From CAVSWT01 sp963775245 (GTDB lineage Bacteria; Bacteroidota; Ignavibacteria; Ignavibacteriales; Ignavibacteriaceae): a stretch of 64,000 bases of DNA. Shown one piece after another: positions 54,589 through 64,000 of the stretch (positions are counted from its first letter, which is position 1; every line of letters begins with the position of its first letter). The position numbers and the translations under genes are program-made. The stretch covers positions 124,001-188,000 of the forward strand of contig CAVZID010000022.1 in assembly GCA_963775245.1 (NCBI GenBank), given 5' to 3'. The notes beneath the pieces were generated by a model that made no database searches, was not told the origin of the DNA, and saw nothing but the letters and a program-made list of their open reading frames with translations.

Positions 54589-57483
54589 TTATAAATTACA
54601 TTCGACACCAAGGTTTCCTGTAGTCCCATAATAGTATCTGCTTGTAGTATAATTCTCAGTTCCAAAAAATCGCCTGTCGGGTTGATTATTTATATTGGCG
54701 AGATTGAAATAGACACTGATAAGTTTGGTAAAACGATATTTTATAGAAGCATCCAAACGCCAAAATGAATTATTCCACAAATCATTTTCAGCTATAGTAC
54801 CAATACTGTATAAACTGCCACCTTGATATAAATATGATATCCTTGCATTTAATCCGCCAATATCATAACCTAATGAAATGTTTGCTATTTGATCAGCTTG
54901 GCCAGGCATAGGGCCTTTGCGGTAGCTTTCACTATATTCATAAGTGAATTTAGGAGGCCTAGTTCCGGGTATTGGTGTTGGAGTAAAATTATAACCAATA
55001 GGGAAATATGTTTCAGACCATATCCTTGAATAATTTGCCCCTATCACGATACCACGCATAAATCCAGGTATTCCTGGAAACAATGCGAGCTGAGTTTGCA
55101 GTTCCAGTTCTATCCCCCTTACCTTTGCTTTATCAGAGTTACCGTATGTATGCATTACATATCCCCCTTCTTTTCCCGGAATGCCTAAAGCGGCTATATC
55201 TTCAGCTTTATAAACCTGTGTGGTTTTTGGGTAGAAGAGATCTCTAACATCTTTATAAAAACCACTAACAGAAAATAATCCGAACTTACTTGTATAAAAT
55301 GATAATGTTACATTATAATTCCAGATGTTTGATTCTTTTAAATCCGGATTACCTCTATACAATATTGCATTTGACTGATCAAATCTTGTATATGGTTCTA
55401 TCATGATATAATCGGGCCTGGCTAGAGATCGGTTAGCTGAAGTTAAAACACTTAACCAATCAAACGCTTTAAATTTTAAATATATTCCCGGATACCAGTG
55501 TCCATATTTATTATGCAGTGTTGTGTCTCTTACAATTCCTGATCTGCCGTAAATCTCATAAACAGTCGTCCAAATTGATTGATAACGGTTATTAGAATAT
55601 TCATATCTTGCTCCACCAATTACAGTTAACAGTTGGCCAAGATTCATCTGCGTCATTAAATAACCTGCGGATACAGTTTCAGTTAAATCATAGTTGTTGA
55701 TTAATCCGGTTCTGTCATAATTGTATCCTTTCTTTTGATCTGATGTCCATTGATCTAAAATATTAGTATCAAAAAAAGGAAATAAATTATACTCGTTATT
55801 TACTATGTTTTCAGATGCACTTAGGGAAGAAATAAAGTTTAATCCCATAATTCTTCCTGCTTTATCTACGATCATTGGATTTGGCCAATTTGACACTGCT
55901 AAACGGATGTTATAAGAATTGCCTGTTGAATTTCCATATTGATCTTCTGACCACCTATATTCGTAATGATTTCTATCGGACCTTAAATACTTACCTCCAA
56001 ATTTGATAAAGCCTGCCAGATAATCACCCAAGCGTAAATGGAATTTTAAATTATACTTTGCGCTATAATTAGTTTGAGCTGTTTGGCTAGGTTCATATGA
56101 ACTTCCCATCAATAGTATGTTTTGAATACTATCATATACCGAAGGGATATAAGTATTTATATCATCTTTAATAAATGTCGATTTTAATGCCGTGCCCTGT
56201 CTAAGATTCAATGTTGCACTATAATTGACATTAGACTTGATATTATATCTGGAGAATGCCCAGTCCATATCAGCATCAGCAACCGAAAATTCACCATTCA
56301 AAGAATTCAATAACCCTGTCTCTTCAATTTTTTGATCATTGAATGAATATGCAATTCCACTCTGGCCCTGATAACTCTTACTAATACTAGCAGGATTTCT
56401 GTTTGTTGAACTATAAAAATTAGTCAGCCATATACTGCCTGATTTCCCTAATTTATAATCAAATGTTAAACTACCAGTAAGCCTCTTTCTAATTTCATTA
56501 ACATTTTTTAATCCTAAATTTGTTGCCCCAATTGGAACTTTACCGGTAGCCGAGTCTCTTAGGCTCAATACCTGGTAAGAGCCACTAAAGCTTTCTGAAC
56601 TACGATTTATTTGCTGATAATCAATGACAGATACTAGGCCAAATTTATTATTGAAGAATCTATTGCTGTATTCGCCATCAGCTTTATAATTTTGCCAATA
56701 ATTTTTTAATTGACTAAAACCTGGTTCTAATCGTATTTGAATCTTTCTCTCTTCAGGTGCTTTCTTAATTTTAAGGTCAACATAACCTCCTACAGCAGTT
56801 GCATCCATATCCGGAGTCACTGATTTATATACTTCAATCCCCTCTAATGATTCGGATGATATCATACTTAAATCGACTGACCTGTCAGTTGCAGAAGTTG
56901 ATGGTATTTTTACGCCATTTATTCCCACCTCATTAAACTTTGGCTCTAGTCCCCTAATTACAACTTTGCTTGCTTCTCCAGCATCTCTCACTAACGAAAC
57001 ACCGGGAAGCCTTCCAATTGATTCAGCAGCATTTGCATCCGGCAGTTCCCTTATTCTATCCTGAGAAACTACATTTACAGCAATATTAGAATTTATTTGC
57101 TGATTAATAGCTGCGGTTTGCCCTTGCATTTGAGCAGTAACAACAACTTCTTTTCCTTGAACTATTGTTGGCGTTAATTGAACATTTAAAACTTTATTTT
57201 TCTGAGTAGAAAAATTCATTTTAAAATCCTTAACGGAGTAACCTAGATAAGAAACACGAATTATATGCTCTCCGGCAGGGATATTAGTAATTCTATATTT
57301 ACCTGAAATATCTGAAGCAGTGCCGAGGCTAGTATTAACAAGAAATATATTTGCTCCATAAAGCGGGTCATTAGTAAGTGAGTCGGCAACTGTTCCGCTT
57401 AATATTCCCTGAGCAAAAACGCTATAGTATGTCAGAAAAAATAGAATAACAAAAAATATTTTTTTATTGATTAACCAATTCAT
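54589..57483 (-). CDS. TonB-dependent outer-membrane receptor without STN domain (receptor 2)
   Basis: 964 residues. A signal peptide is followed by a carboxypeptidase-regulatory-like domain (about 27-105, GTVADSLTNDPLYGANIFL), a plug (about 130-240, ELPDANAAESIGRLPGVSLV) and a 22-strand barrel to the C-terminus. It closely resembles receptor 1 through plug and barrel but lacks the N-terminal signalling extension. An SD GGAG lies 6 bp before the ATG. Imports oligosaccharides across the outer membrane, by family and context. The secreted beta-helix gene follows 51 bp later and is probably co-transcribed. Confidence 0.92.
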   Translation of the reverse strand: MNWLINKKIFFVILFFLTYYSVFAQGILSGTVADSLTNDPLYGANIFLVNTSLGTASDISGKYRITNIPAGEHIIRVSYLGYSVKDFKMNFSTQKNKVLNVQLTPTIVQGKEVVVTAQMQGQTAAINQQINSNIAVNVVSQDRIRELPDANAAESIGRLPGVSLVRDAGEASKVVIRGLEPKFNEVGINGVKIPSTSATDRSVDLSMISSESLEGIEVYKSVTPDMDATAVGGYVDLKIKKAPEERKIQIRLEPGFSQLKNYWQNYKADGEYSNRFFNNKFGLVSVIDYQQINRSSESFSGSYQVLSLRDSATGKVPIGATNLGLKNVNEIRKRLTGSLTFDYKLGKSGSIWLTNFYSSTNRNPASISKSYQGQSGIAYSFNDQKIEETGLLNSLNGEFSVADADMDWAFSRYNIKSNVNYSATLNLRQGTALKSTFIKDDINTYIPSVYDSIQNILLMGSSYEPSQTAQTNYSAKYNLKFHLRLGDYLAGFIKFGGKYLRSDRNHYEYRWSEDQYGNSTGNSYNIRLAVSNWPNPMIVDKAGRIMGLNFISSLSASENIVNNEYNLFPFFDTNILDQWTSDQKKGYNYDRTGLINNYDLTETVSAGYLMTQMNLGQLLTVIGGARYEYSNNRYQSIWTTVYEIYGRSGIVRDTTLHNKYGHWYPGIYLKFKAFDWLSVLTSANRSLARPDYIMIEPYTRFDQSNAILYRGNPDLKESNIWNYNVTLSFYTSKFGLFSVSGFYKDVRDLFYPKTTQVYKAEDIAALGIPGKEGGYVMHTYGNSDKAKVRGIELELQTQLALFPGIPGFMRGIVIGANYSRIWSETYFPIGYNFTPTPIPGTRPPKFTYEYSESYRKGPMPGQADQIANISLGYDIGGLNARISYLYQGGSLYSIGTIAENDLWNNSFWRLDASIKYRFTKLISVYFNLANINNQPDRRFFGTENYTTSRYYYGTTGNLGVECNL

Positions 57484-57576
57484 AAAGAACTCCTTTATTA
57501 AAGTTTCTATGTATAGAGATTTAATAAACGGCCGGTTAAGTCGCTGCCCGGGATAATCTGAAAATTGTTCTTATGA

Positions 57577-57690
57577 TTGGTAAAAGAATTGTTTTTTTCA
57601 TATCTTTGCTCGTGCGCTAGTTGAACATAAGTTTTTTGTTTAATTAGTTTTGGCCATGACAATCTGAACCATTGTCATGGCTATTTTTTT
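57577..57690 (+). ncRNA. Candidate small RNA antisense to receptor 2 leader
   Basis: On the plus strand a Bacteroidota-type promoter is visible: TTG at 57577-57579, 21 bases, then TATCTTTG at 57601-57608 (consensus TAnnTTTG). About 45 bases later an 11-bp perfect stem (GCCATGACAAT / ATTGTCATGGC, 57653-57681) is followed by TATTTTTTT. The predicted transcript of about 75 bases would be antisense to the spacer between fecR and the receptor 2 gene. On the minus strand the hairpin lacks a following T run, so it is not simply the fecR terminator. There is no protein-coding potential. Confidence 0.4.
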
Positions 57691-57730
57691 ATCAGCATTT
57701 ACATTTAGGCTCCTTTCTTTAAATTAAACC

Positions 57731-58762
57731 CTATCTATAGAAAATTACTTTTTTAGTTTTATTGTTTTCGTTTATTGCTCTATATTTAATGCCAGTTAGT
57801 TTATTTATAACTTCAGAAATTGTTTGAATTGAATTATCCTTAAATGTAGCAGTTATTTTTAAATTACTCATCGATTTGTCAGTTAGTTCAAATTTAATTC
57901 CATAAGATCTTTCCAGACTTAATAATACTTCACCTAAAGGTTCATCATTAAATTGAAATAGATTATGTTTCCATCCAATTACGGTTTCAGGATCAAAGCT
58001 GTCAAAAGTTCTGCTTTTATTTTCTTTGTTATAAAGTAATTGCTCTTTTGGTTTAAGAATACCTATTTCATCGATTTTGCCTTCTTCAACCTTGGATACA
58101 TTAACTTTTCCTTCTATAAGCGAAACTTTAATCGAGTTTTCGTTAGGGAAGGCATTTACGTTAAATTTTGTACCTAACACCTTTACCGATAAATTTCCTG
58201 TGTGAACAATGAATGGATGATTAGCATCATGTTTTACTTCAAAGTATGCTTCTCCTTCTAAAAAAACTTCTCTTATTTTATTTTTAAATTTTATGGGGTA
58301 ATTCAGTTTACTTTCAGCATTAAGAGTGATTTTAGTTCCATCGGAAAGTGTTAATTCGGATTTTTCACCTGACCGGGTAATTTTTTCTGTCCAGTTAAGT
58401 TCATTAGGATGATCTTTTATTAAATTGAAATAATAAAAAACACCTGAAGCAAGAATTAATAAGAAAGCAACAGATGCAGCAATAGAATATATAAATCTAC
58501 GTCTTGAGTATTTCTTATAAGACTGCCCTGCTTTCAATTTAGATATAACTTTATTAAAGCTTAGATTAATATTTTTATTTAGAGCAATTTCTTCATTCTC
58601 GATTTTATTTAAATGTGAATCCATGAACTGATTTAATTCTTCAAGTTCCAAAGAATTTAAATAGTTTAGGACCGTTTCGTGCTCAACTTGTGTACATCTG
58701 TTTTCTAAAAACTTATTTAATATTATTTCAGAAGGTTTTTCCATATTCAATAATTTATCCAA
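57731..58762 (-). CDS. FecR-family anti-sigma factor
   Basis: 343 residues. The cytoplasmic N-terminus (1-86) binds sigma, a membrane helix is at about 87-112, the FecR domain is at about 125-225 (SGEKSELTLSDGTKITLNAE, REVFLEGEAYFEVKHD) and a C-terminal STN-like/DUF4974 domain is at about 265-343 (FNDEPLGEVLLSLERSYGI). It transmits the signal from the STN-type receptor to the ECF sigma factor. Unusually, it lies after receptor 1 rather than directly after the sigma gene. Confidence 0.93.
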   Translation of the reverse strand: MDKLLNMEKPSEIILNKFLENRCTQVEHETVLNYLNSLELEELNQFMDSHLNKIENEEIALNKNINLSFNKVISKLKAGQSYKKYSRRRFIYSIAASVAFLLILASGVFYYFNLIKDHPNELNWTEKITRSGEKSELTLSDGTKITLNAESKLNYPIKFKNKIREVFLEGEAYFEVKHDANHPFIVHTGNLSVKVLGTKFNVNAFPNENSIKVSLIEGKVNVSKVEEGKIDEIGILKPKEQLLYNKENKSRTFDSFDPETVIGWKHNLFQFNDEPLGEVLLSLERSYGIKFELTDKSMSNLKITATFKDNSIQTISEVINKLTGIKYRAINENNKTKKVIFYR

Positions 58763-58853
58763 AAAAAATTAACTACAATTATTTATTAATACGTAAAAAA
58801 TTGGAAGCACCCCAGGTATGAAAAAAAAATTATTCAGATTGACTTACATATTA

Positions 58854-61800
58854 TTAAAAGTTCAGCTCTATTCCGGCATTACTATTCAAACCGTAATGAT
58901 AAATGCTTGAGATATAATTTTTTGAACCGAAATAAGCTTTATCCGGCTGGTTGGTAATATTAACTAAATTGAATGTTAAATTTATAATTTTATTTAAATG
59001 AAATTTAATTGTAAAATCCCATCTCCAAAACGCATCATTCCAAAAATCATTTTCCTCAATTGTTCCAATACTGCTTAAACTTGCGCCTTGATAAAGAAGA
59101 GTAAGCCTTGCCAGTAAACCTCCAATATCATAACCCAAAGAAATATTTGCAATTTGATTTGCCTGGCCTGGCATTGGACCTTTCCTGTATTTTTCTGTGT
59201 AATCAAACGTAAACTTAGGCGGCCTTGTTCCCGGTATCGGGATAGGTATTAGATTATATCCAATTGGGAAATATGTTTCAGACCAGATTCTGGAATAATT
59301 TGTACTTAAAACTAAACCTCTCAGAATATTCGGGATGTTCGATAATAAATTGAAATGTGTTTGTAATTCAATTTCTATCCCTCTTACATTTGCTTTACTT
59401 GAATTTCCAAATGAATACATAAGATAACCACCTTCTTTACCTGGAATACCTAATGCGTCAATATCTTCTTGTTGATAAATCTGTGAAGTCTTGGGATAAA
59501 ATAAATTCCTCACATCTTTGTAAAACCCGCTAATCGAAAATAAACCGTAAGTACAATTATACAATGAAAGAGTTACATTGTAATTCCAAGTCATTGATTC
59601 CTTCAAACCAGGATTTCCTCTGTAAAGAACAGCATTAGTTTGATCATACCTTGTATAAGGTTCAATCATAGAATAATCAGGCCTTGCAATAGTTTTATTT
59701 GCGGAAGCTAAAATATTTAACCAATCTAATGGCCTATATTTCAAATAAATACCGGGATACCAATAACCATATTTTTTTGCCGTTGTGGTATCCTTTACAA
59801 TTCCTGATCTACCGTAAATTTCATAAGCTGTTGTCCATACGGACTGGTAATGGTTATTAGAATACTCATATCTTGCACCACCCATTAGTGTAAAAGAATT
59901 ATTAAACTTCAACTGCCCCATTAAATAAGCAGCAGAAACTGTTTCAGTTAAATTATAGTCGTTTATTAGCCCGGTCCTATCATAATTATAATTATTTTTT
60001 TGAGACGAAGTCCACTGTCTTAAGCTATTTCTGTCAAATAGTGGGAAAAGATTATATTCTCCATCTAAAATCTTTTCGGATGCAGTTGGTGATGAAATAA
60101 AATTAATAGCCAGAATTCTTCCTAGATTATCTTTCGTTAAAGGAACCGGCCAATTAGATTCTGCCAATTTAATTAAATGAGCTGCATCGGAAATGCTGTA
60201 CTGATCTTCAGCCCACCTATATTGATTATTACTTCTATCAGACTTCAAATATTTAATACCGGATTTTATAAAAGCCGATATATCTTCTCTTAATTTAAAT
60301 TCCTTTTTAAGATTATAATTTGCAGCATAATTTGTTTGATAAGTTTGGCTTGGTTCGTACGAACTACCTGATAAAAAAATCATACCTAGACTATCTTTAG
60401 ATGCCGGTATATAGGTACTTAGATTATTAACATCTAATAATGAATTGTTAAAAGAAGAGCCTTGCATAAAATTCATTGTTGCACTATAATTAACATTAGA
60501 TAGAACATTGTATCGCGATAAAACCCAATCCATATCACTATTCAATACATGTAGCTCACCATTAATTGAATTAAGCAAACCTGTTTCTTCTATATCCTGA
60601 TCATTGGCAGTATAATAAATTTTATCTCCCATACCGTGATACGATTTGTTAATACTAAATGGGTTTCTAGTTGTAGAACTATAAAAGTTTGTCAGCCACA
60701 TTGTGCCTTTTTCACCAAATGAATAATCTAATATTAAACTTGCAGTTGACCTTTTTCTTTGTTCATCAATATTTTTTAACCCTAGATCCTTGCCGGCAGT
60801 TGAAACAATACCTGTAACCGGATCCCGCAATCCAGTTATTTGGTATTCGGCATTAAAACTCTCGGAGCTTCGATTTATTTTTTGATAAGATATTAAAAAC
60901 ATTATACCTAGCTTGTCCATAAAGAATCTATTACTATATTCACTCGTAAAATTATAATTTCCCCAATCATCTTTTAGCTGGCTATACCCTGGTTCTAATT
61001 TTAGCTGCAGTCTTTGTTCACTAGGAGCTCTTTTAATTTTCAAATTCACAACACCACCAACCGCTTCAGCATCCATGTCGGGAGTAATTGCTTTGTAAAC
61101 TTCTATACTTGAAAGCATGTCAGTTGATATCATGCTCAAGTCAACAGATCTGTCATCATAAGCAGTAGAAGGGATTCTAACATTATTTATAGTAATAGCA
61201 TTGAATTTTGGTTCAAGTCCCCGTATAACTACTTTACTAGCTTCACCGGCACTTCGAATCAATGAAATTCCAGGCAATCTTCCTATTGATTCTGCTGCAT
61301 TTGCATCGGGAAGTTCTTTTATTCTGTCAGATGAAACAACATTAACCGGTGTTACAGAATTTATTTGCTGCCTGATTGCTGCATTTTGCCCTAGAGCCTG
61401 AGAAGTAATTACAACCTCATCGCTATGAATTACATCGTCTAAAAGTTCACTGTTCAAAATTGTGGTTTGATTGGATTTAATACTTACCTGGTATTCTTTT
61501 GATTTATAGCCCACCGTGGAAACTTTAATTTTGTAATTTCCTACCGGGATAGAACAAATTTTATATTTACCTTCAAAATTTGTTGCAGCACCAATTGAAG
61601 TTCCTTTTAAAATAATGTTCGCTCCCATCAGAACTTCATTATTAGAAGAATCAATTACAATCCCGCAAAGTGAACCAACATCATATTTTATTTTATTTAA
61701 TTTAGCTGAACTTTTGACTACAATTATATTATTAATCTGCGAAAAGATTAAACCATACTTCTTATTTAACTTATCAAGAATTTGTTGAATAGGTTCATTT

Positions 61801-62033
61801 TCGGCTATTAGAGTAACTCTTTCTTTGAGCGGCAATTCTTCTTTAATATAACTGAAGGTAAAATCTGATTTTTGTTCGATTGATTTTAAAGCTTGTTCAA
61901 GAGAAACTTCAACAAGCCTTATAGAGAGACTTGAATTTTGTCGTATTTGCGCATTAATTGGTATAACAAACAATAAAATAATAATTGCAAATAATTTAAG
62001 TTTAAACCCAAATATTGAATTGGACACTAACAT
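58854..62033 (-). CDS. TonB-dependent receptor with N-terminal signalling (STN) domain (receptor 1)
   Basis: 1059 residues. A signal peptide is followed by an STN domain at about 35-110 (VSLEQALKSIEQKSDFTFSY, EPIQQILDKLNKKYGLIF), a regulatory beta-sandwich at about 120-205, a plug at about 225-335 (ELPDANAAESIGRLPGISLI) and the barrel. The STN domain contacts FecR and makes this a transducing receptor. Plug and barrel are strongly similar to receptor 2, so the pair arose by duplication. 161 bp separate it from the sigma gene and 91 bp from fecR. Confidence 0.93.
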   Translation of the reverse strand: MLVSNSIFGFKLKLFAIIILLFVIPINAQIRQNSSLSIRLVEVSLEQALKSIEQKSDFTFSYIKEELPLKERVTLIAENEPIQQILDKLNKKYGLIFSQINNIIVVKSSAKLNKIKYDVGSLCGIVIDSSNNEVLMGANIILKGTSIGAATNFEGKYKICSIPVGNYKIKVSTVGYKSKEYQVSIKSNQTTILNSELLDDVIHSDEVVITSQALGQNAAIRQQINSVTPVNVVSSDRIKELPDANAAESIGRLPGISLIRSAGEASKVVIRGLEPKFNAITINNVRIPSTAYDDRSVDLSMISTDMLSSIEVYKAITPDMDAEAVGGVVNLKIKRAPSEQRLQLKLEPGYSQLKDDWGNYNFTSEYSNRFFMDKLGIMFLISYQKINRSSESFNAEYQITGLRDPVTGIVSTAGKDLGLKNIDEQRKRSTASLILDYSFGEKGTMWLTNFYSSTTRNPFSINKSYHGMGDKIYYTANDQDIEETGLLNSINGELHVLNSDMDWVLSRYNVLSNVNYSATMNFMQGSSFNNSLLDVNNLSTYIPASKDSLGMIFLSGSSYEPSQTYQTNYAANYNLKKEFKLREDISAFIKSGIKYLKSDRSNNQYRWAEDQYSISDAAHLIKLAESNWPVPLTKDNLGRILAINFISSPTASEKILDGEYNLFPLFDRNSLRQWTSSQKNNYNYDRTGLINDYNLTETVSAAYLMGQLKFNNSFTLMGGARYEYSNNHYQSVWTTAYEIYGRSGIVKDTTTAKKYGYWYPGIYLKYRPLDWLNILASANKTIARPDYSMIEPYTRYDQTNAVLYRGNPGLKESMTWNYNVTLSLYNCTYGLFSISGFYKDVRNLFYPKTSQIYQQEDIDALGIPGKEGGYLMYSFGNSSKANVRGIEIELQTHFNLLSNIPNILRGLVLSTNYSRIWSETYFPIGYNLIPIPIPGTRPPKFTFDYTEKYRKGPMPGQANQIANISLGYDIGGLLARLTLLYQGASLSSIGTIEENDFWNDAFWRWDFTIKFHLNKIINLTFNLVNITNQPDKAYFGSKNYISSIYHYGLNSNAGIELNF

Positions 62034-62194
62034 TTTTTTGTAAATAAAAATGTTTCCTATTTTTATGATTGATGCTTTGGCTTTATTACCAATAATTTAC
62101 TATTGAGTGAATGTAAAAAATCTCAATTAACAATTGCAAGTTAATCAAGTTTCGCAGTACCAAATGAAGACTAAAATATTTTCATGTAAAAGAT

Positions 62195-62731
62195 CTATCT
62201 CCTCTCCGCCACATATTTTCTAATTGATTTTATTGCGGAGGAAATATTTTTTTCAACTGCTGAAACAGAGATACCGAGTTGAGTTGAGATTTGTGAATAA
62301 GTTAAATTATCTTTTCTATGTAATTTGAACACCTCTTTCATTCTTGGTGAAAGGTGCTCAATAGCTTCATCAAATTTAATTTCTAATTCGTGGGTAATTA
62401 AATTGCTTTCCCCTTTATTGTGTACTATAAAATAATTTTCATTTAAGTAGTCGATTGGAAATATCTTTACCTTCTTTCTGCGGATGTAATCTATGGACAA
62501 GTTTTTTGCTATCGTATAAATATAGCTGTTTAATGAAAGCGAATCATCTAGACTTTCTCTTCTGTTCCATAGTCTGAGAAAAACGTCTTGAACTATTTCT
62601 TCACTTTCCTCTCTATCGTTTGTATAAGCATTTATAAAATAAAAAAGTTTTTTGCTATACAAATTATATATTTCTTTGAGAGCTGAAAGTTTACCTTTCT
62701 TAAGCCTATTTATTAACGTGTAACTTTGAAT
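62195..62731 (-). CDS. ECF sigma factor (FecI-like), start codon unusual
   Basis: The first standard start, TTG at 62662, gives 155 residues and cuts into region 2. The frame is open upstream and reads QSYTLINRLKKGKLSALKEI and then YNLYSKKLF, the normal N-terminus of this family, back to a stop at 62744-62746. The only reasonable start there is ATT at 62731, 8 bases after GAGGTG. Region 2 (EIVQDVFLRLWNRR, SYIYTIAKNLSIDYIRR) and region 4 (LSPRMKEVFKLHRKDNLTYS, ISVSAVEKNISSAIKSIR) are intact. Partner of the downstream FecR. Confidence 0.8.
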   Translation of the reverse strand: MQSYTLINRLKKGKLSALKEIYNLYSKKLFYFINAYTNDREESEEIVQDVFLRLWNRRESLDDSLSLNSYIYTIAKNLSIDYIRRKKVKIFPIDYLNENYFIVHNKGESNLITHELEIKFDEAIEHLSPRMKEVFKLHRKDNLTYSQISTQLGISVSAVEKNISSAIKSIRKYVAERR

Positions 62732-62844
62732 ATAATTAACACCTCAAAAAGAAATTATCTTTTAAAGTTTAAGTAATACATTTTTATTCCAAACTATTTT
62801 ATAAAAAGCCATAACAAATTATTTCATCATAAATATTAATTTTT

Positions 62845-64000
62845 CTAATGCCCTTTAATAGCTGAGAGCCCTACTACGCCTTCTGTCTTACTTAATTTTG
62901 TCCATAAAAATCCATAAACTGCGACTATTGCAAAGCAAACTAATGGCATAAGAAATCCAACAGACATATTATAAACATCTCCAAGATAACCCATAATCTT
63001 AGGCATTAATGCGCCGCCAATAATTGCCATCACAATAAAACCGGACGCTTTTTTTGCCTGTGCACCAAGTCCATAAATACCTAATGCGAATATAGTAGGG
63101 TACATAATCGACATAAATAAGAATGTAAGAAATACAGCAATAACTGAAACCCAACCGACCTGTAATACAACTACACCACAAAGTATTACATTAATCAGTG
63201 CATAGGTGCCAAGCACCTGGTGAGCTTTCAATTTTCTAAGTATTGCGGCACCACTCGCCCTTCCAATTAGAAAAAGAGGAAAGCCTACTGTTCCCAATAA
63301 AAATGTTGCTCCTTTTTCGTTTACAAAGAAAGCACCGTCTTTTAGAATTGTTCGGTCAGAAAACATCCAGCTATGTGCCATCCCGTTTGAAATAGATGGA
63401 AGTTCTTCAACAATATAATTAATGAAGAAACTAAAAATGCCCGCTTGAGCAGCAACATATAAAAACTGTGAAGCTACCCCTCCTACAAAATGTTTATGTG
63501 ACCAGATTGAACGTTTGATACCTTCTGTTTCAGCATCATCCATGTGATATTCGTCTTCAGTATTTAAGTCGGGCAAATTTGAAAAATAAAAAACCGCTGC
63601 CATTACAAGAACAATTATTGCAATTGCTAAATAAGGGATGTATAGCTGCTTTTGTGCAACTACAGCACCTTCATTAGAATAGAAAAATATTCCGCCGATA
63701 ATTGGCCCGAAAATCCATCCGACACCGTTAAATGCCTGCGCAAAATTTATCCGGGTTGCAGCAAATTCTTTTGGGCCTAATACTGTTGTATAAGGATTAG
63801 CAACTGTTTCTAGAATTGTTAGTCCCATTGCTATTATACATACTCCAAGAAGAAAAGCCCAGAAAGAAGCAATGTGTGTAGCAGGTATGAACCAAAATCC
63901 GCCAAGAGATACGAGAAGTAATCCAGTAATTATACCGCCTTTATACCCCAGCTTACTTGCCAGCCAGCTCGCCGGAAGCGCCATTAGAAGATAACCCAGG
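62845..64000 (-). CDS. FucP-type MFS sugar:proton symporter (5' end outside window)
   Basis: The frame is open to the window edge, so the ATG at 63984 is internal and the N-terminus (roughly the first two helices) is missing. The remaining part has about ten membrane helices. LETVANPYTTVLGP and ATRINFAQAFNGVGWIFGP are hallmarks of the fucose / glucose-galactose permease branch of the major facilitator superfamily. It imports a monosaccharide across the inner membrane, which fits the adjacent receptor and hydrolase genes. The specific sugar is not known. Confidence 0.88.
   Translation of the reverse strand, partial: LGYLLMALPASWLASKLGYKGGIITGLLLVSLGGFWFIPATHIASFWAFLLGVCIIAMGLTILETVANPYTTVLGPKEFAATRINFAQAFNGVGWIFGPIIGGIFFYSNEGAVVAQKQLYIPYLAIAIIVLVMAAVFYFSNLPDLNTEDEYHMDDAETEGIKRSIWSHKHFVGGVASQFLYVAAQAGIFSFFINYIVEELPSISNGMAHSWMFSDRTILKDGAFFVNEKGATFLLGTVGFPLFLIGRASGAAILRKLKAHQVLGTYALINVILCGVVVLQVGWVSVIAVFLTFLFMSIMYPTIFALGIYGLGAQAKKASGFIVMAIIGGALMPKIMGYLGDVYNMSVGFLMPLVCFAIVAVYGFLWTKLSKTEGVVGLSAIKGH

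Noticed and set aside
1..64000. tRNA, rRNA, riboswitch or replication origin
   Set aside because: I looked for cloverleaf-like and conserved rRNA segments and known riboswitch cores in the gaps and recognised none; a covariance-model scan would be decisive.

Overview
The window is A+T-rich (about one third G+C by eye) and reads like a member of the Ignavibacteria or a close relative in the Bacteroidota/Chlorobiota group. Reasons: a secreted protein ending in a type IX secretion C-terminal sorting domain with the motif YPNPFNPST; an ECF sigma / FecR / TonB-dependent receptor (TBDR) regulatory set; large Ser/Thr kinases fused to beta-propeller or TPR modules; and dispersed intergenic palindromes. 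This assignment is inference from gene content. No rRNA or tRNA gene was recognised.

Layout. 1-579: tail of a serine beta-lactamase-like hydrolase. 606-1360: a REP-associated tyrosine transposase with an in-frame stop, bracketed by mirror-image palindromes. 1389-9323 (minus): phosphate-type two-component pair, Gfo/Idh/MocA oxidoreductase, dxs, xseB, then xseA (frameshifted), a GNAT acetyltransferase and a solitary DNA methyltransferase. 9324-16703: repeats, a broken zinc-ribbon gene, a HEAT-repeat protein overlapping an IPT/coiled-coil protein, a large PD-(D/E)xK-like / SEC-C protein and a frameshifted arginase-family gene. 16938-23661: frameshifted beta-lactamase-like gene, a hydrolase/ECF sigma/membrane protein operon and small accessory genes. 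23891-41188 (plus): signalling region with a GAF-SpoIIE phosphatase, a double ABM-domain protein, an M61 peptidase, five Ser/Thr kinases in tight tandem (gaps of 9-20 bp) and a nitrobindin-like protein. 41208-47625 (plus): exported carbohydrate-active proteins (esterase, thioredoxin-like protein, frameshifted GH92, GH27, DUF1080). 47729-64000 (minus): molybdenum hydroxylase pair, GH105 lipoprotein, LacI regulator, T9SS beta-helix protein, two paralogous TBDRs, FecR, ECF sigma and a FucP-type sugar transporter running off the window.

How it fits together. The right third looks like a polysaccharide utilisation region. Two outer-membrane receptors under sigma/anti-sigma control would import oligosaccharides, secreted and periplasmic hydrolases (GH92, GH27, GH105, esterase, T9SS beta-helix protein) would trim them, and a FucP-type symporter would bring monosaccharides inside. 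The mix suggests a branched galactose/uronate-containing plant or algal glycan; this is inference. The middle is a dense Ser/Thr phosphorylation hub produced by tandem duplication and gene conversion.

The most unusual observations are these. (1) A 20-bp perfect palindrome found between genes also lies inside two of the five kinase genes, where it is translated as the peptide ETHRDASLQ in the kinase domain. (2) The M61 peptidase gene is bracketed by an intact ABM-domain gene and a 3' remnant of a second copy. (3) A candidate small RNA, with a Bacteroidota-type promoter and an intrinsic terminator, is antisense to the leader of the second TBDR. (4) At least seven genes carry single-base frameshifts or stops, which is either real gene decay or residual assembly error.
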